Shown piece after piece: positions 1 through 7,919 of a DNA stretch of 64,000 bases. The translations under genes and the position numbers were made by a program. The stretch comes from Micromonospora rifamycinica (GTDB taxonomy: Bacteria > Actinomycetota > Actinomycetes > Mycobacteriales > Micromonosporaceae). The first letter of the stretch is position 1; each line of letters starts with the position of its first letter. The stretch lies in the NCBI RefSeq assembly GCF_900090265.1, contig NZ_LT607752.1:3286001-3350000 (forward strand), given 5' to 3'. The notes under the pieces were generated by a model. That model ran no database searches, had not been told where the DNA came from, and saw only the letters and a list, made by a program, of their open reading frames with translations.

Positions 1-96
1 GGCCGCCCCCAGCGCCTCGGCGGCCCGTTCGTCCCACTGGTCGGGCACCGTCCCACGGACGTCGTACGCCTTCACGATCTGGGACAGGTCAGACAC
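1..96 (-). CDS. manB: Phosphomannomutase/phosphoglucomutase, N-terminal fragment
   Basis: The first 32 codons of a gene that runs off the left edge. Translation from the GTG at 96 reads MSDLSQIVKAYDVRGTVPDQ, matching the conserved start of actinobacterial alpha-D-phosphohexomutases, which interconvert mannose-6-phosphate and mannose-1-phosphate. The GTG is preceded by GAGGAG at about 9 nt spacing. The catalytic phosphoserine, metal-binding and sugar-binding loops lie outside the window, so substrate preference cannot be judged. ManC, the next enzyme toward GDP-mannose, is encoded near 39 kb. Confidence 0.85.
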   Translation of the reverse strand, partial: MSDLSQIVKAYDVRGTVPDQWDERAAEALGAA

Positions 97-165
97 CGGT
101 TTCAGCTCCTCGACAGGGGTCGTCAACGACCCTGAGCGTATCGGAGCGGTGGCGTCCACCCCGTG

Positions 166-1545
166 CTAGCCGGGGAGCTGGGGCGCGATCGTTGTCGGGT
201 CACCGCCGGTGGTGGGCGTCGGGTCGGGCCGCTCCGGGGCGGACCCCGGCCGCTCCGGGACCGGCACAGCCGCGGACGGTGGCCCCGGAACCGACGCAGC
301 GGCCGCCGCTGGCACCGGGACCGACGCAGCGGCGGCCGGCGGAGCGGCCGCCGGCGGAGCGGCCGCCGGCGGAGCGGCCGCCGGCGGAGCGGCCGCCGGC
401 GGGACGGAGACCGGGCGGTCCGGGGCCGGCGGGACGGACCCGGGGCCTTCCGGGGCGGCGGCGGGACGGGCACCGTACACCGCGCCGGCCGGGCGCTGGT
501 GGGGCGTCACCGCCGGGTAGGTGCCGGGGGCACCGTACAGGCCGCCGGTACGGGTCGGCGCGGACGGCGGCGGCTGCCCGCCGTACACCTGACCAGCCGG
601 CGAGGGGGGCGGCTGTCCCCCGTACACCTGACCGCCGGGCGACAGGGGCTGCTGTCCGCCGTACACCTGACCGGCCGGCGGCGGGGGCGGGACCGGCACC
701 GCGCCCCCGGAGCGGTAGGTGGTCGGCACCGGGTTGCGCGGCTGCGGCACGGCCGGGAAGTCACCCGGGTCGGCGGCCCGGCCCGGGTCGGCACCGGCCC
801 GGTCGGCGCGGGACCGGAAGATCAGTAGGGCGATGAGCCCGGCACCCAGGACCACCAGGGCGATACCGGCGAACATGATCATGGATCCTCCGGAGGTCTC
901 TGCGGCGGCCCGGCCGGTGGACGGCGGGGCGGCGAGCACGGCCTGGGTGGCCCCCGGCTCCATCGTGGAGGCGGGGGTGGTCGCGACGGGGGTGGGCGTG
1001 GGCTTACTGGTCGGGGTCGAACTCGGGGTCGGGGTCGGGGTGCCGGCGGCCCGTCCGCCGACCCGGGACGTGTCGGCACCACGGCCGATCAGCCGGCCGG
1101 CTGCGGTCGTCACCTCACCGACCACGCCCAGCCGACCCGCCGGCGCTCCGGCGAGGAAAGCCACCCGGTAGCGGACGACGCTGCTCTTCCCCTTGCACAA
1201 CGTCGGATCCGCCGACGGGGTACGGGAACCCCGCACCACGCCACCGCCGCCGGAAACCGGCACGGCGGACCAGCCCCCGCCGACGTTCACCTCTACCCGG
1301 ACCTGTTCCGCGGTAATCCCGTCGAGGCTCAGCCCCAGCGCGGTGCGCAGCACCACACACCCGCCGGAACGCTTCCGCACCTCGATCGAGACGCCGCCCG
1401 GTGGGCCGCCGGCGGAGAAGCCGCCCGAAGCCCGCACCCGCACCCGGTCCGAGTCCGCGTACGCGGGAGGCGCACCGACCGCCACCAGGCCGCCGAGCAG
1501 CGCACCGACGGTCAGCAACCGCGCCGCCTGCCGACGCCCGGACAT
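166..1545 (-). CDS. Secreted, membrane-anchored protein with Pro/Ala-rich tail
   Basis: No named family recognised. The 459-residue protein has a Sec-type signal peptide (about residues 1-31, cleavage after PAYA), an extracytoplasmic domain with two Cys residues (about 60-160), a Thr/Pro-rich linker (TPTPTPSSTPTSKPTPTP), one transmembrane helix (about 222-243) followed by FRSR, and a long cytoplasmic tail. The tail carries three degenerate GQVYGGQ-type repeats and an (AAPPA)n tract. This is the type I topology of actinomycete cell-envelope proteins. The ATG at 1545 is preferred over a GTG at 1557 because GAGG lies 6 nt before it, whereas the GTG directly abuts GGGAGG. It sits alone between manB and nfi. 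Function is unknown; a surface or cell-wall role is inferred from topology only. Confidence 0.75.
   Translation of the reverse strand: MSGRRQAARLLTVGALLGGLVAVGAPPAYADSDRVRVRASGGFSAGGPPGGVSIEVRKRSGGCVVLRTALGLSLDGITAEQVRVEVNVGGGWSAVPVSGGGGVVRGSRTPSADPTLCKGKSSVVRYRVAFLAGAPAGRLGVVGEVTTAAGRLIGRGADTSRVGGRAAGTPTPTPSSTPTSKPTPTPVATTPASTMEPGATQAVLAAPPSTGRAAAETSGGSMIMFAGIALVVLGAGLIALLIFRSRADRAGADPGRAADPGDFPAVPQPRNPVPTTYRSGGAVPVPPPPPAGQVYGGQQPLSPGGQVYGGQPPPSPAGQVYGGQPPPSAPTRTGGLYGAPGTYPAVTPHQRPAGAVYGARPAAAPEGPGSVPPAPDRPVSVPPAAAPPAAAPPAAAPPAAAPPAAAASVPVPAAAAASVPGPPSAAVPVPERPGSAPERPDPTPTTGGDPTTIAPQLPG
341..400. repeat. 15-bp tandem repeat, 4 copies, coding
   Basis: Four head-to-tail copies of the 15-mer GGAGCGGCCGCCGGC lie inside the Pro-rich membrane protein and encode its AAPPA repeat. 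The unit is a multiple of three, so copy-number change would lengthen or shorten the tail without a frameshift. Confidence 0.85.
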
Positions 1546-1642
1546 CGCCCACCTCACCCTCCCGCCCCGGCGGGGCCGCCGGTCAGGTTACTACCGGCCC
1601 AGCCGGACACCCGGCGACAGAGCACCCCGCATGTGGGCCGCG

Positions 1643-2368
1643 TTACCCGGTGCCGGCGGTGGCCGCGAGGGTGGCGCGACAGAGCCCGTCGGCGGTACGG
1701 GTGGTCTCCGGCAACCGGTAGCGCGGGGTCAGCGCGAGCACCCGGTCGACCGCGTTGTCCAGCCCCATCCGATGCCCGACACTGACGAACACCGGCCGCA
1801 CCCCGTCCCGGGTACGCAGCACCCGACCCACCACCTCGCCGGCGTCCACCAGCGGCGCGCTGTCGCCCCGGCGCGGGCCGGGGCCGGTCCACGTGCCGAC
1901 CAGCGGGGTCTTGCCCACCCCGATCGCCGGCAGCCCGGTCACCACGCCCAGGTGGCAGGCCAACCCGAACCGGCGCGGATGGGCCAGCCCGTGCCCGTCA
2001 CAGATCAGCAGCTCGGGGCGGATGGTCAGCCGGTCCAGGGCGGCCAGCAACGCCGGCAGTTCCCGGAAGGCGAACAGCCCCGGCACGTACCCGAAGGCGG
2101 GCCGACCGACGCTGACCCCCCGGTCCACCACCTCCAGGGTCTCGGCGTCGAGCACGGTCACGGCCGCGGCCAGCCGGTCACCACCCTCGGCGTACGCCAC
2201 GTCGAGGCCGGCCACCGTCGCGGGCCGGCATGGTCCCGGCCCGACCAGGTCCGCGCGCGACCGCAACCGGTCCTGTACGGCCATCGCCTCGGCGACCGTC
2301 AACGCCTGGTGCCCGCTGCCGTCGTACCACTCCCGCGGCCCGGCCGGCTCAGCCCGACCCACCGTCAC
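1643..2368 (-). CDS. nfi: Endonuclease V (deoxyinosine 3' endonuclease)
   Basis: DNA repair nuclease of 241 residues, close to the usual 220-240. Endonuclease V cuts the second phosphodiester bond 3' of deoxyinosine arising from adenine deamination. Family motifs are in order: AGLDVAY (first catalytic Asp), YVPGLFAFRE (catalytic Glu and the PYxP-type wedge region), ICDGHGLAHPRRFGLACHLG (second Asp and the nucleic-acid-binding loop) and GVGKTPLVG. The frame stays open back to 2683, but that extension has no family similarity. The GTG at 2368 has GGGAGG upstream and overlaps the end of the preceding small membrane-protein gene by 20 nt, which suggests coupling. Cytoplasmic. Confidence 0.93.
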   Translation of the reverse strand: MTVGRAEPAGPREWYDGSGHQALTVAEAMAVQDRLRSRADLVGPGPCRPATVAGLDVAYAEGGDRLAAAVTVLDAETLEVVDRGVSVGRPAFGYVPGLFAFRELPALLAALDRLTIRPELLICDGHGLAHPRRFGLACHLGVVTGLPAIGVGKTPLVGTWTGPGPRRGDSAPLVDAGEVVGRVLRTRDGVRPVFVSVGHRMGLDNAVDRVLALTPRYRLPETTRTADGLCRATLAATAGTG

Positions 2369-2594
2369 GCCTGCCCTCCCCGTTCTCCTTGTCGACCTCC
2401 CCGTTCTCCTTGTCGACCTCCTTGTCGGCCCTCTTGTCGAAGGCGCCGAAGGCGATCGCGAAGGCGACACCGATGGAGATCCCGAACACCACGCCGACGG
2501 CGTCCTCGAACATGATCCACCCGATGACGATCCCGACGAGCAGGCCCGAGACCCAGGCGGTGGTACGACGTCTACCGGCAGCAGGGTCAGCCAT
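2349..2594 (-). CDS. Small two-helix membrane protein
   Basis: An 81-residue protein of unknown function. A basic N terminus is followed by two hydrophobic segments (about residues 14-30 and 32-51) and a charged tail with a tandem VDKENGE duplication ending in RRDGGSG. The tail would be cytoplasmic if both helices span the membrane. It overlaps the start of nfi by 20 nt, so the two genes are probably cotranscribed, though a functional link is not evident. It is also the second gene downstream of the toxin locus, so a membrane immunity role cannot be excluded. Confidence 0.65.
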   Translation of the reverse strand: MADPAAGRRRTTAWVSGLLVGIVIGWIMFEDAVGVVFGISIGVAFAIAFGAFDKRADKEVDKENGEVDKENGEGRRDGGSG

Positions 2595-2741
2595 GGCTTC
2601 ACCCTATTTGAGCACCGCAAAGCGCCGGTTTCTCTAGCTGCTCCCGTCGGCGGCCACCCCAGCCGAAGGGCCGCACACCCCATCCACCACCCATCCTGAT
2701 CGCCTCACCTACGGCGACCAGCTCACCACCGGACCAGGGAA

Positions 2742-3023
2742 CTAGCCTGTCGCCGCCTGCTCGAAAATGCCTTCGATCGTCTCGTCGTCCGGAAGGGGCC
2801 GCCCGCCCGTCACCGAGGCCGCAGCCCGGTCGGCGGTAGCCCGGTCCACCTCTCGGTACCGTTCGAAATTTCGATGATCGTCAAGAAAACGGGTGACACG
2901 CTCAGGGTTGTACGCCCATGAGCGTCGACGGTGGTCCCACATCAAGGCGTGTCCCCGGGCCGGATCGGTCACGAACACGCCTACCGGCTGGGCGTTACGG
3001 GACAGAACGTAGTAGGTCAACAC
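2742..3023 (-). CDS. Candidate immunity protein for the upstream toxin
   Basis: A 93-residue, mostly hydrophilic soluble protein with no signal peptide or membrane segment. I do not recognise a family. The GTG start lies 29 nt inside the 3' end of the large toxin gene, in another frame, as expected for a translationally coupled toxin-immunity pair. Aromatic and charged residues are frequent (LTYYVLSRNAQPVGVFVTD, HRRRSWAYNPERV). By position it should neutralise at least one of the toxin's C-terminal domains; this is inference from gene order. A 147-bp gap to the next gene suggests that the toxin operon ends here. Confidence 0.7.
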   Translation of the reverse strand: MLTYYVLSRNAQPVGVFVTDPARGHALMWDHRRRSWAYNPERVTRFLDDHRNFERYREVDRATADRAAASVTGGRPLPDDETIEGIFEQAATG

Positions 3024-6000
3024 TCTGACGCTCCAATTGACGCTCCAGTTCGGGAGATACGGGGAAGTCCTGCGCCGTCAGCCCGAACCGCGCGGCGACA
3101 CCAGCAAAGTCTCGTCCATCGGCCCGGAGGACCTCGATGTAGGACCACCAGACGCCCCTGTTGAGGTGTATCCACTTCGCAAAGCTGGCATCCTTCGCCG
3201 GAAAGGACTCGGCAAGACGTGTAGGCACCTCAGCCGGCATTCCATAGCAGCGGTTCATCGACAGCATCTCGAGGAATGCTTCGACACGTCGCACCGGGGA
3301 CTGGGTCGTACGGCGCAGCACCTCGTACGCGTGATGCGTCTCCAACCACGCGGCTCGGGAAGACCGACTGTGCACCTGCAACTCGAAGAGCTGCCCTTCC
3401 GGGCAGCGGACGGTGCAGTTGAATCCGTAGAACCGGTTGCCGGCCCGCCAGAAGTTCTTACAGGAGCCCTCGTCAACCGTGAACCCCGCACTGTTCAACT
3501 CCGCCAGGATTCTGCGCACCGCCTCCTCGTACGACACTGCCGGCGATACGACGAAACAGAACCTCAGAACATCGTTGACCTCCACACTGAACTCCTCGAC
3601 CGAGATGCCGACCGAGCTTGCCTCGTCGAGGAACTTGCGGGCCAGGGACAGCGGACTTTTCAGCCGGAACTCCTGGTCACGCAGCTCGACAGCGCCGCCC
3701 ACTCCCAACGCGCCGCCCACCCGGGCGGCAAGCCGACCTAGGGTGTTTTCCACCTCGTCGGCTACCATCGCCGCCTGTTCACGGACCTTGTCAAGCTCCC
3801 CGCGCTCGTGAACGGATAGTTCGGCCATCACCTCCACCGGTTCGGCACCCGGATCGCTCGGCGGCACATCACCCTGCGCATCGGCCGGGTGGTCCGCCCC
3901 ACCGGGTCCGTCGAGCAGGTGGAGGCGGTTGAGGTACGGGTCGCCGTATCCCTGCTCGTCGTCGGGTGCCGGCGGGTGGTCGGGCAGATCGGGGCGGACA
4001 CTGAACCGGCCCCGCGCCAGCCCGCCCAACGGCATCGGCCGGGCGTCCGCACCGAGGATCAGCGCGTCGATGCCGACGACGTTGTCGGGGTGCCGCCGCC
4101 CGGCGTGGGCGTAGAGAGGGCGGTCGCGGACCGTTCCCGCCTGCGGGTCGAGGTACAGCACCGCACCGTTCTGGTTGAGCGCCACCCAGGCGTGCGAGCC
4201 GCCGTTCTCCCACTCGGTGATCAGGAAGGCGTAGCTGCCGTGCCCTCCCAGGACGAGCTGGTCACGCAGGTTGCGGTAGCCCCGCTCGACGGACTGGCGC
4301 AGCGCTGCCGGCCCCGGTGGGGCACCCTCGTCGACGGCGAAGAGCTTCTGGAACCGTCCGCCGGTGACCTCTTCGACCCGGCCGGGACCATCGACCTCAC
4401 CATTGACCGGACGCCGGATGTCGCCCTGCAGGTAACCGTCGAAGGTACGGGGCGCGGCCACCCTCGGCCGACCGTGCACCCACGTCTCGAACAGGGACAG
4501 GGTGCAGTCCAGGCAGTTGATGCCCCGGGTCGGGTCGGCCTGCGGGCCGCCGTCGTTGGCCAGCGCGAACCACCCACCCTGCCGGGGGTCGGCGGTCCGC
4601 ACGACGCTGCCGTCCGGCTGCCGGGGCAGCTGTCGTTCGAGGTCGGTCTGGTGCAGGGCGAGCGGTGGTCGCAACCCGCCGACCCGCCCGTACCTGCGGG
4701 AACGGTCGATGGGCGGCGGGCTGTCGTCGCCGGTCAAGGCCGACCGGTCGCCCGTCTCGACCCCACCGACCGCCAACTCGGCCACGTCGCCGTTGATACG
4801 GGAGAAGTCGGCCGGGTCCGCCACGAACACCGTGTCCGGAACTACCCGACCCGCAAGGATCGCTTCCGCGAGATCCCGGTGGCCGTTCGCGTCCCGCTGC
4901 GCCTGACGGGCTATTCCCTGGAACCAGTTGGCCAGCTCGATGCGATCGTCGCGCTGCAGACTTTCTGCCCGTCGAGCAGCACGCTGCGCCCTCGCTTCGT
5001 GCTCACGAGCGAGCTCTCTCCGGAAGCCAGCCTCGTCCCTTCGACGCCGGTCCTCGAACCAGTGTCGCTGCGCCTCGAAGTAGCCCTGATAACGGCGGCG
5101 GTCCAGCGCCTCCCGTTCGGCCGCCCACATGGCGGCGTACCACTGCGGCGTCCTCGGGCGGGGTGGCTCGTCGTCCGCCCGGGGCGTCGGGACGACCGGC
5201 TCGGTGGCAGGTGCGACCACCGGCCCGGGTGCCAGCGCCTCCAGCAGCGGGAAGCGTCGGGCACCCCGCCTCTCGCCGTCGCCGTCGATGCCCGGGTGCC
5301 CGGCTCCGGCAGCCGGCGGGAGGTGCGGCACCGAAGGCGTTGCGCTGCCGTGTGCCGGCGGACCCGCCGTCGGTGCTGGCCCCACCGGGACACCGGGTGG
5401 TGACCCGAACGAAACTCCGGCGACGGGACCGGCCGAGGTCACGCGTCCCGACGACGAATCCCCGGTGGGTGACGAGGCGGTTCCCGCCGGTGACCCGCCC
5501 GCTGTCGTCGTGCTGGCGGCCGTGTTGACCTGCGCGGCGTCGACACCGGGCGACGCGACCAGCGCCGACGTCACCGTCTCGGTGGATCGGCCCGCCGTCA
5601 CCGGGGACGTCGCCGAGTCTGTCGTGACCGACGACAGCGTAGGACTGGACGACATCGATGCGGCCGCGACCGACACCGGAACTGCGGCGGTCGGATGGTC
5701 CTTGGCCGGATGGTCGGCGGCCGGATGGTCGGCGGTCGGATAGTCGGCGGTCGGATGGTCCGTGGCCGCCGGGCGTGAGGCCGCAGGCGCCTCCGACGTC
5801 ACCTCTGCCGGTCCCCCGACGAGAGGACCGTGGCCGGTCGGCGCCTGTGGAGGGGGAGACGACGCTTCGACAGCGGTGCCGGGGCCGTCGCCGGTCACCA
5901 GGGCCGGATCGACCCGCACCGCCGGCGTCGGTGCGGCGGCACCGGCGGACGCCTGCACCGGAGCATCAGCGGACGGGGTTGCCCGGTCACCGCCGACCGG

Positions 6001-7065
6001 CGGTGACAGACCGGGAAAGGCCGTGGGCACCGGGGCCGCGTCGGCCAACGCATGCAGCCGACCGTCGAGCCGGGCGTGCAGCGCGGCGTCCGCCTGGCCG
6101 GTCGCCGAACCCGCGGCCCCGGAGACGGCAGCCCGGCTCGCCTCCTCCAGCGACAACACACCCTGGCCGGTGGCCAGCCCCGCCGCACCCTCCGCGAGCA
6201 CCTCACCGGTCATCTCGCGGCCGAAGTGCTCACCGACCCGGGCGCCCCGGCCGGTGGCGTGCCGCCCCAGGCCGGCCAGGGGTGCGACCGCGCCACCGGC
6301 CAACCCGCCGAGCGCCGACGCACCGAGATCGGCCAGGTCGAGGCCGTGCCGGCGACCGGTGGAGTTCTGGTACGCCTGCGTCGCCAGGCTGACGCCGGCC
6401 TCCTCCCCCGCCTCGTACAGACCCCCCTGGACCGCCCGCTTGCCCAGCCCGCGCATCCCGCCCCTGGCCACTTCCTTGGCGGCCCGCTCGCCCGCTTCCC
6501 TGAGGCCCTGCCGGAGCGCCTTCTTGGCCAGTTGCGCCGTCAACCGGCGGAAGATCTGCTGGATCACCAGCCGGCTGGCGGTAACCGCCGCGCCGGCCGC
6601 CGGTGAGGCGACCCCGGCGGTGAGCGCGGCGGCGACGGCGAGCGCGAGCAGCTCCACGACCAGGAGGCCGAGTTCGATCCACACCTCGAGCTTGGCGGCC
6701 TCGATGTCGCAGCCGCACTCCTCGACCAGGCGGCCCAGGTCAGTGCTGACCGTGAGCAGCACCGACAGCGGGGCCTCGTCGCCGTCGGCCAGCCGTCGCC
6801 AGGCCGCCTCGAAGGCGTCCGGGACCGCCCCCGCCCCGCCGTATCCGTTGCGGATCTCGGTGGCGGCGGCGACCGCGTCGGCACGTGGGCCGGTCAGGGC
6901 ACCCGCCACGGCGTACCACTGGTCGGCGAGGTCCCAGACGGCGCGTTCGTTCCCCTCCGGCCACTCCACGCCGACCACCCAGTCGAGCGCCTCGTAGACC
7001 CAGCCCGGCAGGTCCCAGGGGCTGAAGTCGAGGGGGTGCGGGATCGGGCTCGGCAGCACGGTCAC
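2995..7065 (-). CDS. ESX-type polymorphic toxin with papain-fold and RelA/SpoT-like C-terminal domains
   Basis: A 1356-residue modular protein. Residues about 1-130 resemble the WXG100-like N-terminal domain of CpnT-type ESX substrates (WPEGNERAVWDLADQW). Residues about 130-330 are an Ala/Gly-rich, amphipathic to hydrophobic region. Residues about 340-640 are a low-complexity Pro/Ala/Thr linker containing HPTADYPTADHPAADHP repeats. Residues about 640-740 form a charged, coiled-coil-like stretch. Residues about 845-1000 look like a papain-fold (Tox-PL) domain with Cys851 in NCLDC, His958 in SHAW and Asp973 in LDPQ. Residues about 1085-1300 look like a RelA/SpoT-type nucleotidyltransferase: R1134-L-K1136, D1165-VLR, FYGFN and E1228-x-Q1230 followed by VHSRSS. 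GTG start with GGGGGAAG upstream. Export by a type VII system is inferred; no ESX core genes are in the window. The papain-like domain could be a deamidase warhead or a processing protease. Confidence 0.82.
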   Translation of the reverse strand: MTVLPSPIPHPLDFSPWDLPGWVYEALDWVVGVEWPEGNERAVWDLADQWYAVAGALTGPRADAVAAATEIRNGYGGAGAVPDAFEAAWRRLADGDEAPLSVLLTVSTDLGRLVEECGCDIEAAKLEVWIELGLLVVELLALAVAAALTAGVASPAAGAAVTASRLVIQQIFRRLTAQLAKKALRQGLREAGERAAKEVARGGMRGLGKRAVQGGLYEAGEEAGVSLATQAYQNSTGRRHGLDLADLGASALGGLAGGAVAPLAGLGRHATGRGARVGEHFGREMTGEVLAEGAAGLATGQGVLSLEEASRAAVSGAAGSATGQADAALHARLDGRLHALADAAPVPTAFPGLSPPVGGDRATPSADAPVQASAGAAAPTPAVRVDPALVTGDGPGTAVEASSPPPQAPTGHGPLVGGPAEVTSEAPAASRPAATDHPTADYPTADHPAADHPAKDHPTAAVPVSVAAASMSSSPTLSSVTTDSATSPVTAGRSTETVTSALVASPGVDAAQVNTAASTTTAGGSPAGTASSPTGDSSSGRVTSAGPVAGVSFGSPPGVPVGPAPTAGPPAHGSATPSVPHLPPAAGAGHPGIDGDGERRGARRFPLLEALAPGPVVAPATEPVVPTPRADDEPPRPRTPQWYAAMWAAEREALDRRRYQGYFEAQRHWFEDRRRRDEAGFRRELAREHEARAQRAARRAESLQRDDRIELANWFQGIARQAQRDANGHRDLAEAILAGRVVPDTVFVADPADFSRINGDVAELAVGGVETGDRSALTGDDSPPPIDRSRRYGRVGGLRPPLALHQTDLERQLPRQPDGSVVRTADPRQGGWFALANDGGPQADPTRGINCLDCTLSLFETWVHGRPRVAAPRTFDGYLQGDIRRPVNGEVDGPGRVEEVTGGRFQKLFAVDEGAPPGPAALRQSVERGYRNLRDQLVLGGHGSYAFLITEWENGGSHAWVALNQNGAVLYLDPQAGTVRDRPLYAHAGRRHPDNVVGIDALILGADARPMPLGGLARGRFSVRPDLPDHPPAPDDEQGYGDPYLNRLHLLDGPGGADHPADAQGDVPPSDPGAEPVEVMAELSVHERGELDKVREQAAMVADEVENTLGRLAARVGGALGVGGAVELRDQEFRLKSPLSLARKFLDEASSVGISVEEFSVEVNDVLRFCFVVSPAVSYEEAVRRILAELNSAGFTVDEGSCKNFWRAGNRFYGFNCTVRCPEGQLFELQVHSRSSRAAWLETHHAYEVLRRTTQSPVRRVEAFLEMLSMNRCYGMPAEVPTRLAESFPAKDASFAKWIHLNRGVWWSYIEVLRADGRDFAGVAARFGLTAQDFPVSPELERQLERQSVDLLRSVP

Positions 7066-7080
7066 GACTTCCCCCGCAGG

Positions 7081-7422
7081 TCAGCGCCGACGGCCCGGGT
7101 CGGCCACCCCGTCGAAGCGCCGGCCGGTCGCCGCGTCGGTCCGAAGGTTGGCGTCGACCGAGGTCACCACGTCGGTGCCGAGCCCCTCCAGCGACCGGCC
7201 GAGCCCGGCCCAGGCGCGCAGCAGGATCTCCTCGGAGGACCGGTAGCTCTTCTCGAAGGCGGCACCGATGTCGTCCCGACCCCACGGACGGGGTGCGCTG
7301 GCCGCCGCGATCTCCCCGCCGAGGCCGGCCCGGCGGGCCGACACCGACTCACCGGCCAGGCGCAGGTCGGTGCCGCCCCGCCGGGCCCGGGCCGGGTCGA
7401 GCCAGAGCTGCCCCTCACCCAT
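7081..7422 (-). CDS. WXG100/ESX-like small helical protein
   Basis: A 113-residue predicted helical protein lying 15 nt upstream of the toxin gene. It has an [18 protein letters not shown] opening and a central W-G-R-D (residues about 47-50), and ends in a charged segment. Size, composition and position match the WXG100-type partners or chaperones that accompany ESX-exported polymorphic toxins. A strict WxG turn is not present; the W-G pair is the nearest match. The ATG overlaps the end of the upstream YbaB-like gene by 8 nt, so the three genes form an operon. The partner role is inferred from context. Confidence 0.65.
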   Translation of the reverse strand: MGEGQLWLDPARARRGGTDLRLAGESVSARRAGLGGEIAAASAPRPWGRDDIGAAFEKSYRSSEEILLRAWAGLGRSLEGLGTDVVTSVDANLRTDAATGRRFDGVADPGRRR

Positions 7423-7846
7423 GCCGTTCGTCCTCCCGCCGGAGCACCGCGTCGGCTCGCCCGAGCAGTGCGCCGAAGTCGCCCGTACGCAGGAAATCCA
7501 CCGATCCCGAGCCGGCCGGCAGGTGGGCGGCGACCAGTTCCTGGGTGGCCGTGGCCGCCCGGGCGCAGGCCCGGCGCACCGTCGTGGTGATCTTCCGGCT
7601 CAGCGCGTGGTGATCGCGGTCCTGATAGACCTCGCCGGTCAGCTCCACCGAGATCAGCTCACCTCGGGCGCCCACCGTCGCGGTGACCTGGCCGTCGTCC
7701 GAACGCTCGGTGACCCGCAGCTCGGTCAGTGCGGACCGCAGATCGTCCACGCCGGACCGCAACCGCCGGTACTGGCCGTAAACCTCGTCGAACCGCGCCC
7801 GGAGCGCATCGTTCGCGTCCCGGTCCACCCTCTCGGCCAAGGCCAC
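7415..7846 (-). CDS. YbaB/EbfC-like protein of the toxin operon
   Basis: A 143-residue protein resembling the YbaB/EbfC DNA-binding family. It has an N-terminal helix ([20 protein letters not shown]) followed by an [22 protein letters not shown] strand-turn-strand core and a C-terminal helical tail. In actinobacteria, divergent YbaB-like genes commonly head ESX substrate operons, which fits its place as first gene here. The GTG at 7846 is immediately preceded by GGGGAGG, which is very tight spacing; a TTG at 7840 is an alternative start. No signal peptide is visible. DNA binding is not shown, and a chaperone-like role is equally possible. Confidence 0.68.
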   Translation of the reverse strand: MALAERVDRDANDALRARFDEVYGQYRRLRSGVDDLRSALTELRVTERSDDGQVTATVGARGELISVELTGEVYQDRDHHALSRKITTTVRRACARAATATQELVAAHLPAGSGSVDFLRTGDFGALLGRADAVLRREDERHG

Positions 7847-7919
7847 CCTCCCCGGTCACCGTCAGTCAGGCGAACCATACCGGCTGCCACGATCCCGTGG
7901 GGTCCGGTAGTTTCGGACG

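Noticed and set aside
1643-2683. N-terminal extension of endonuclease V to 346 residues
   Set aside because: The extra 105 residues overlap the small membrane-protein gene in another frame and are Ser/Arg-rich without similarity; the GTG at 2368 has a good ribosome-binding site.
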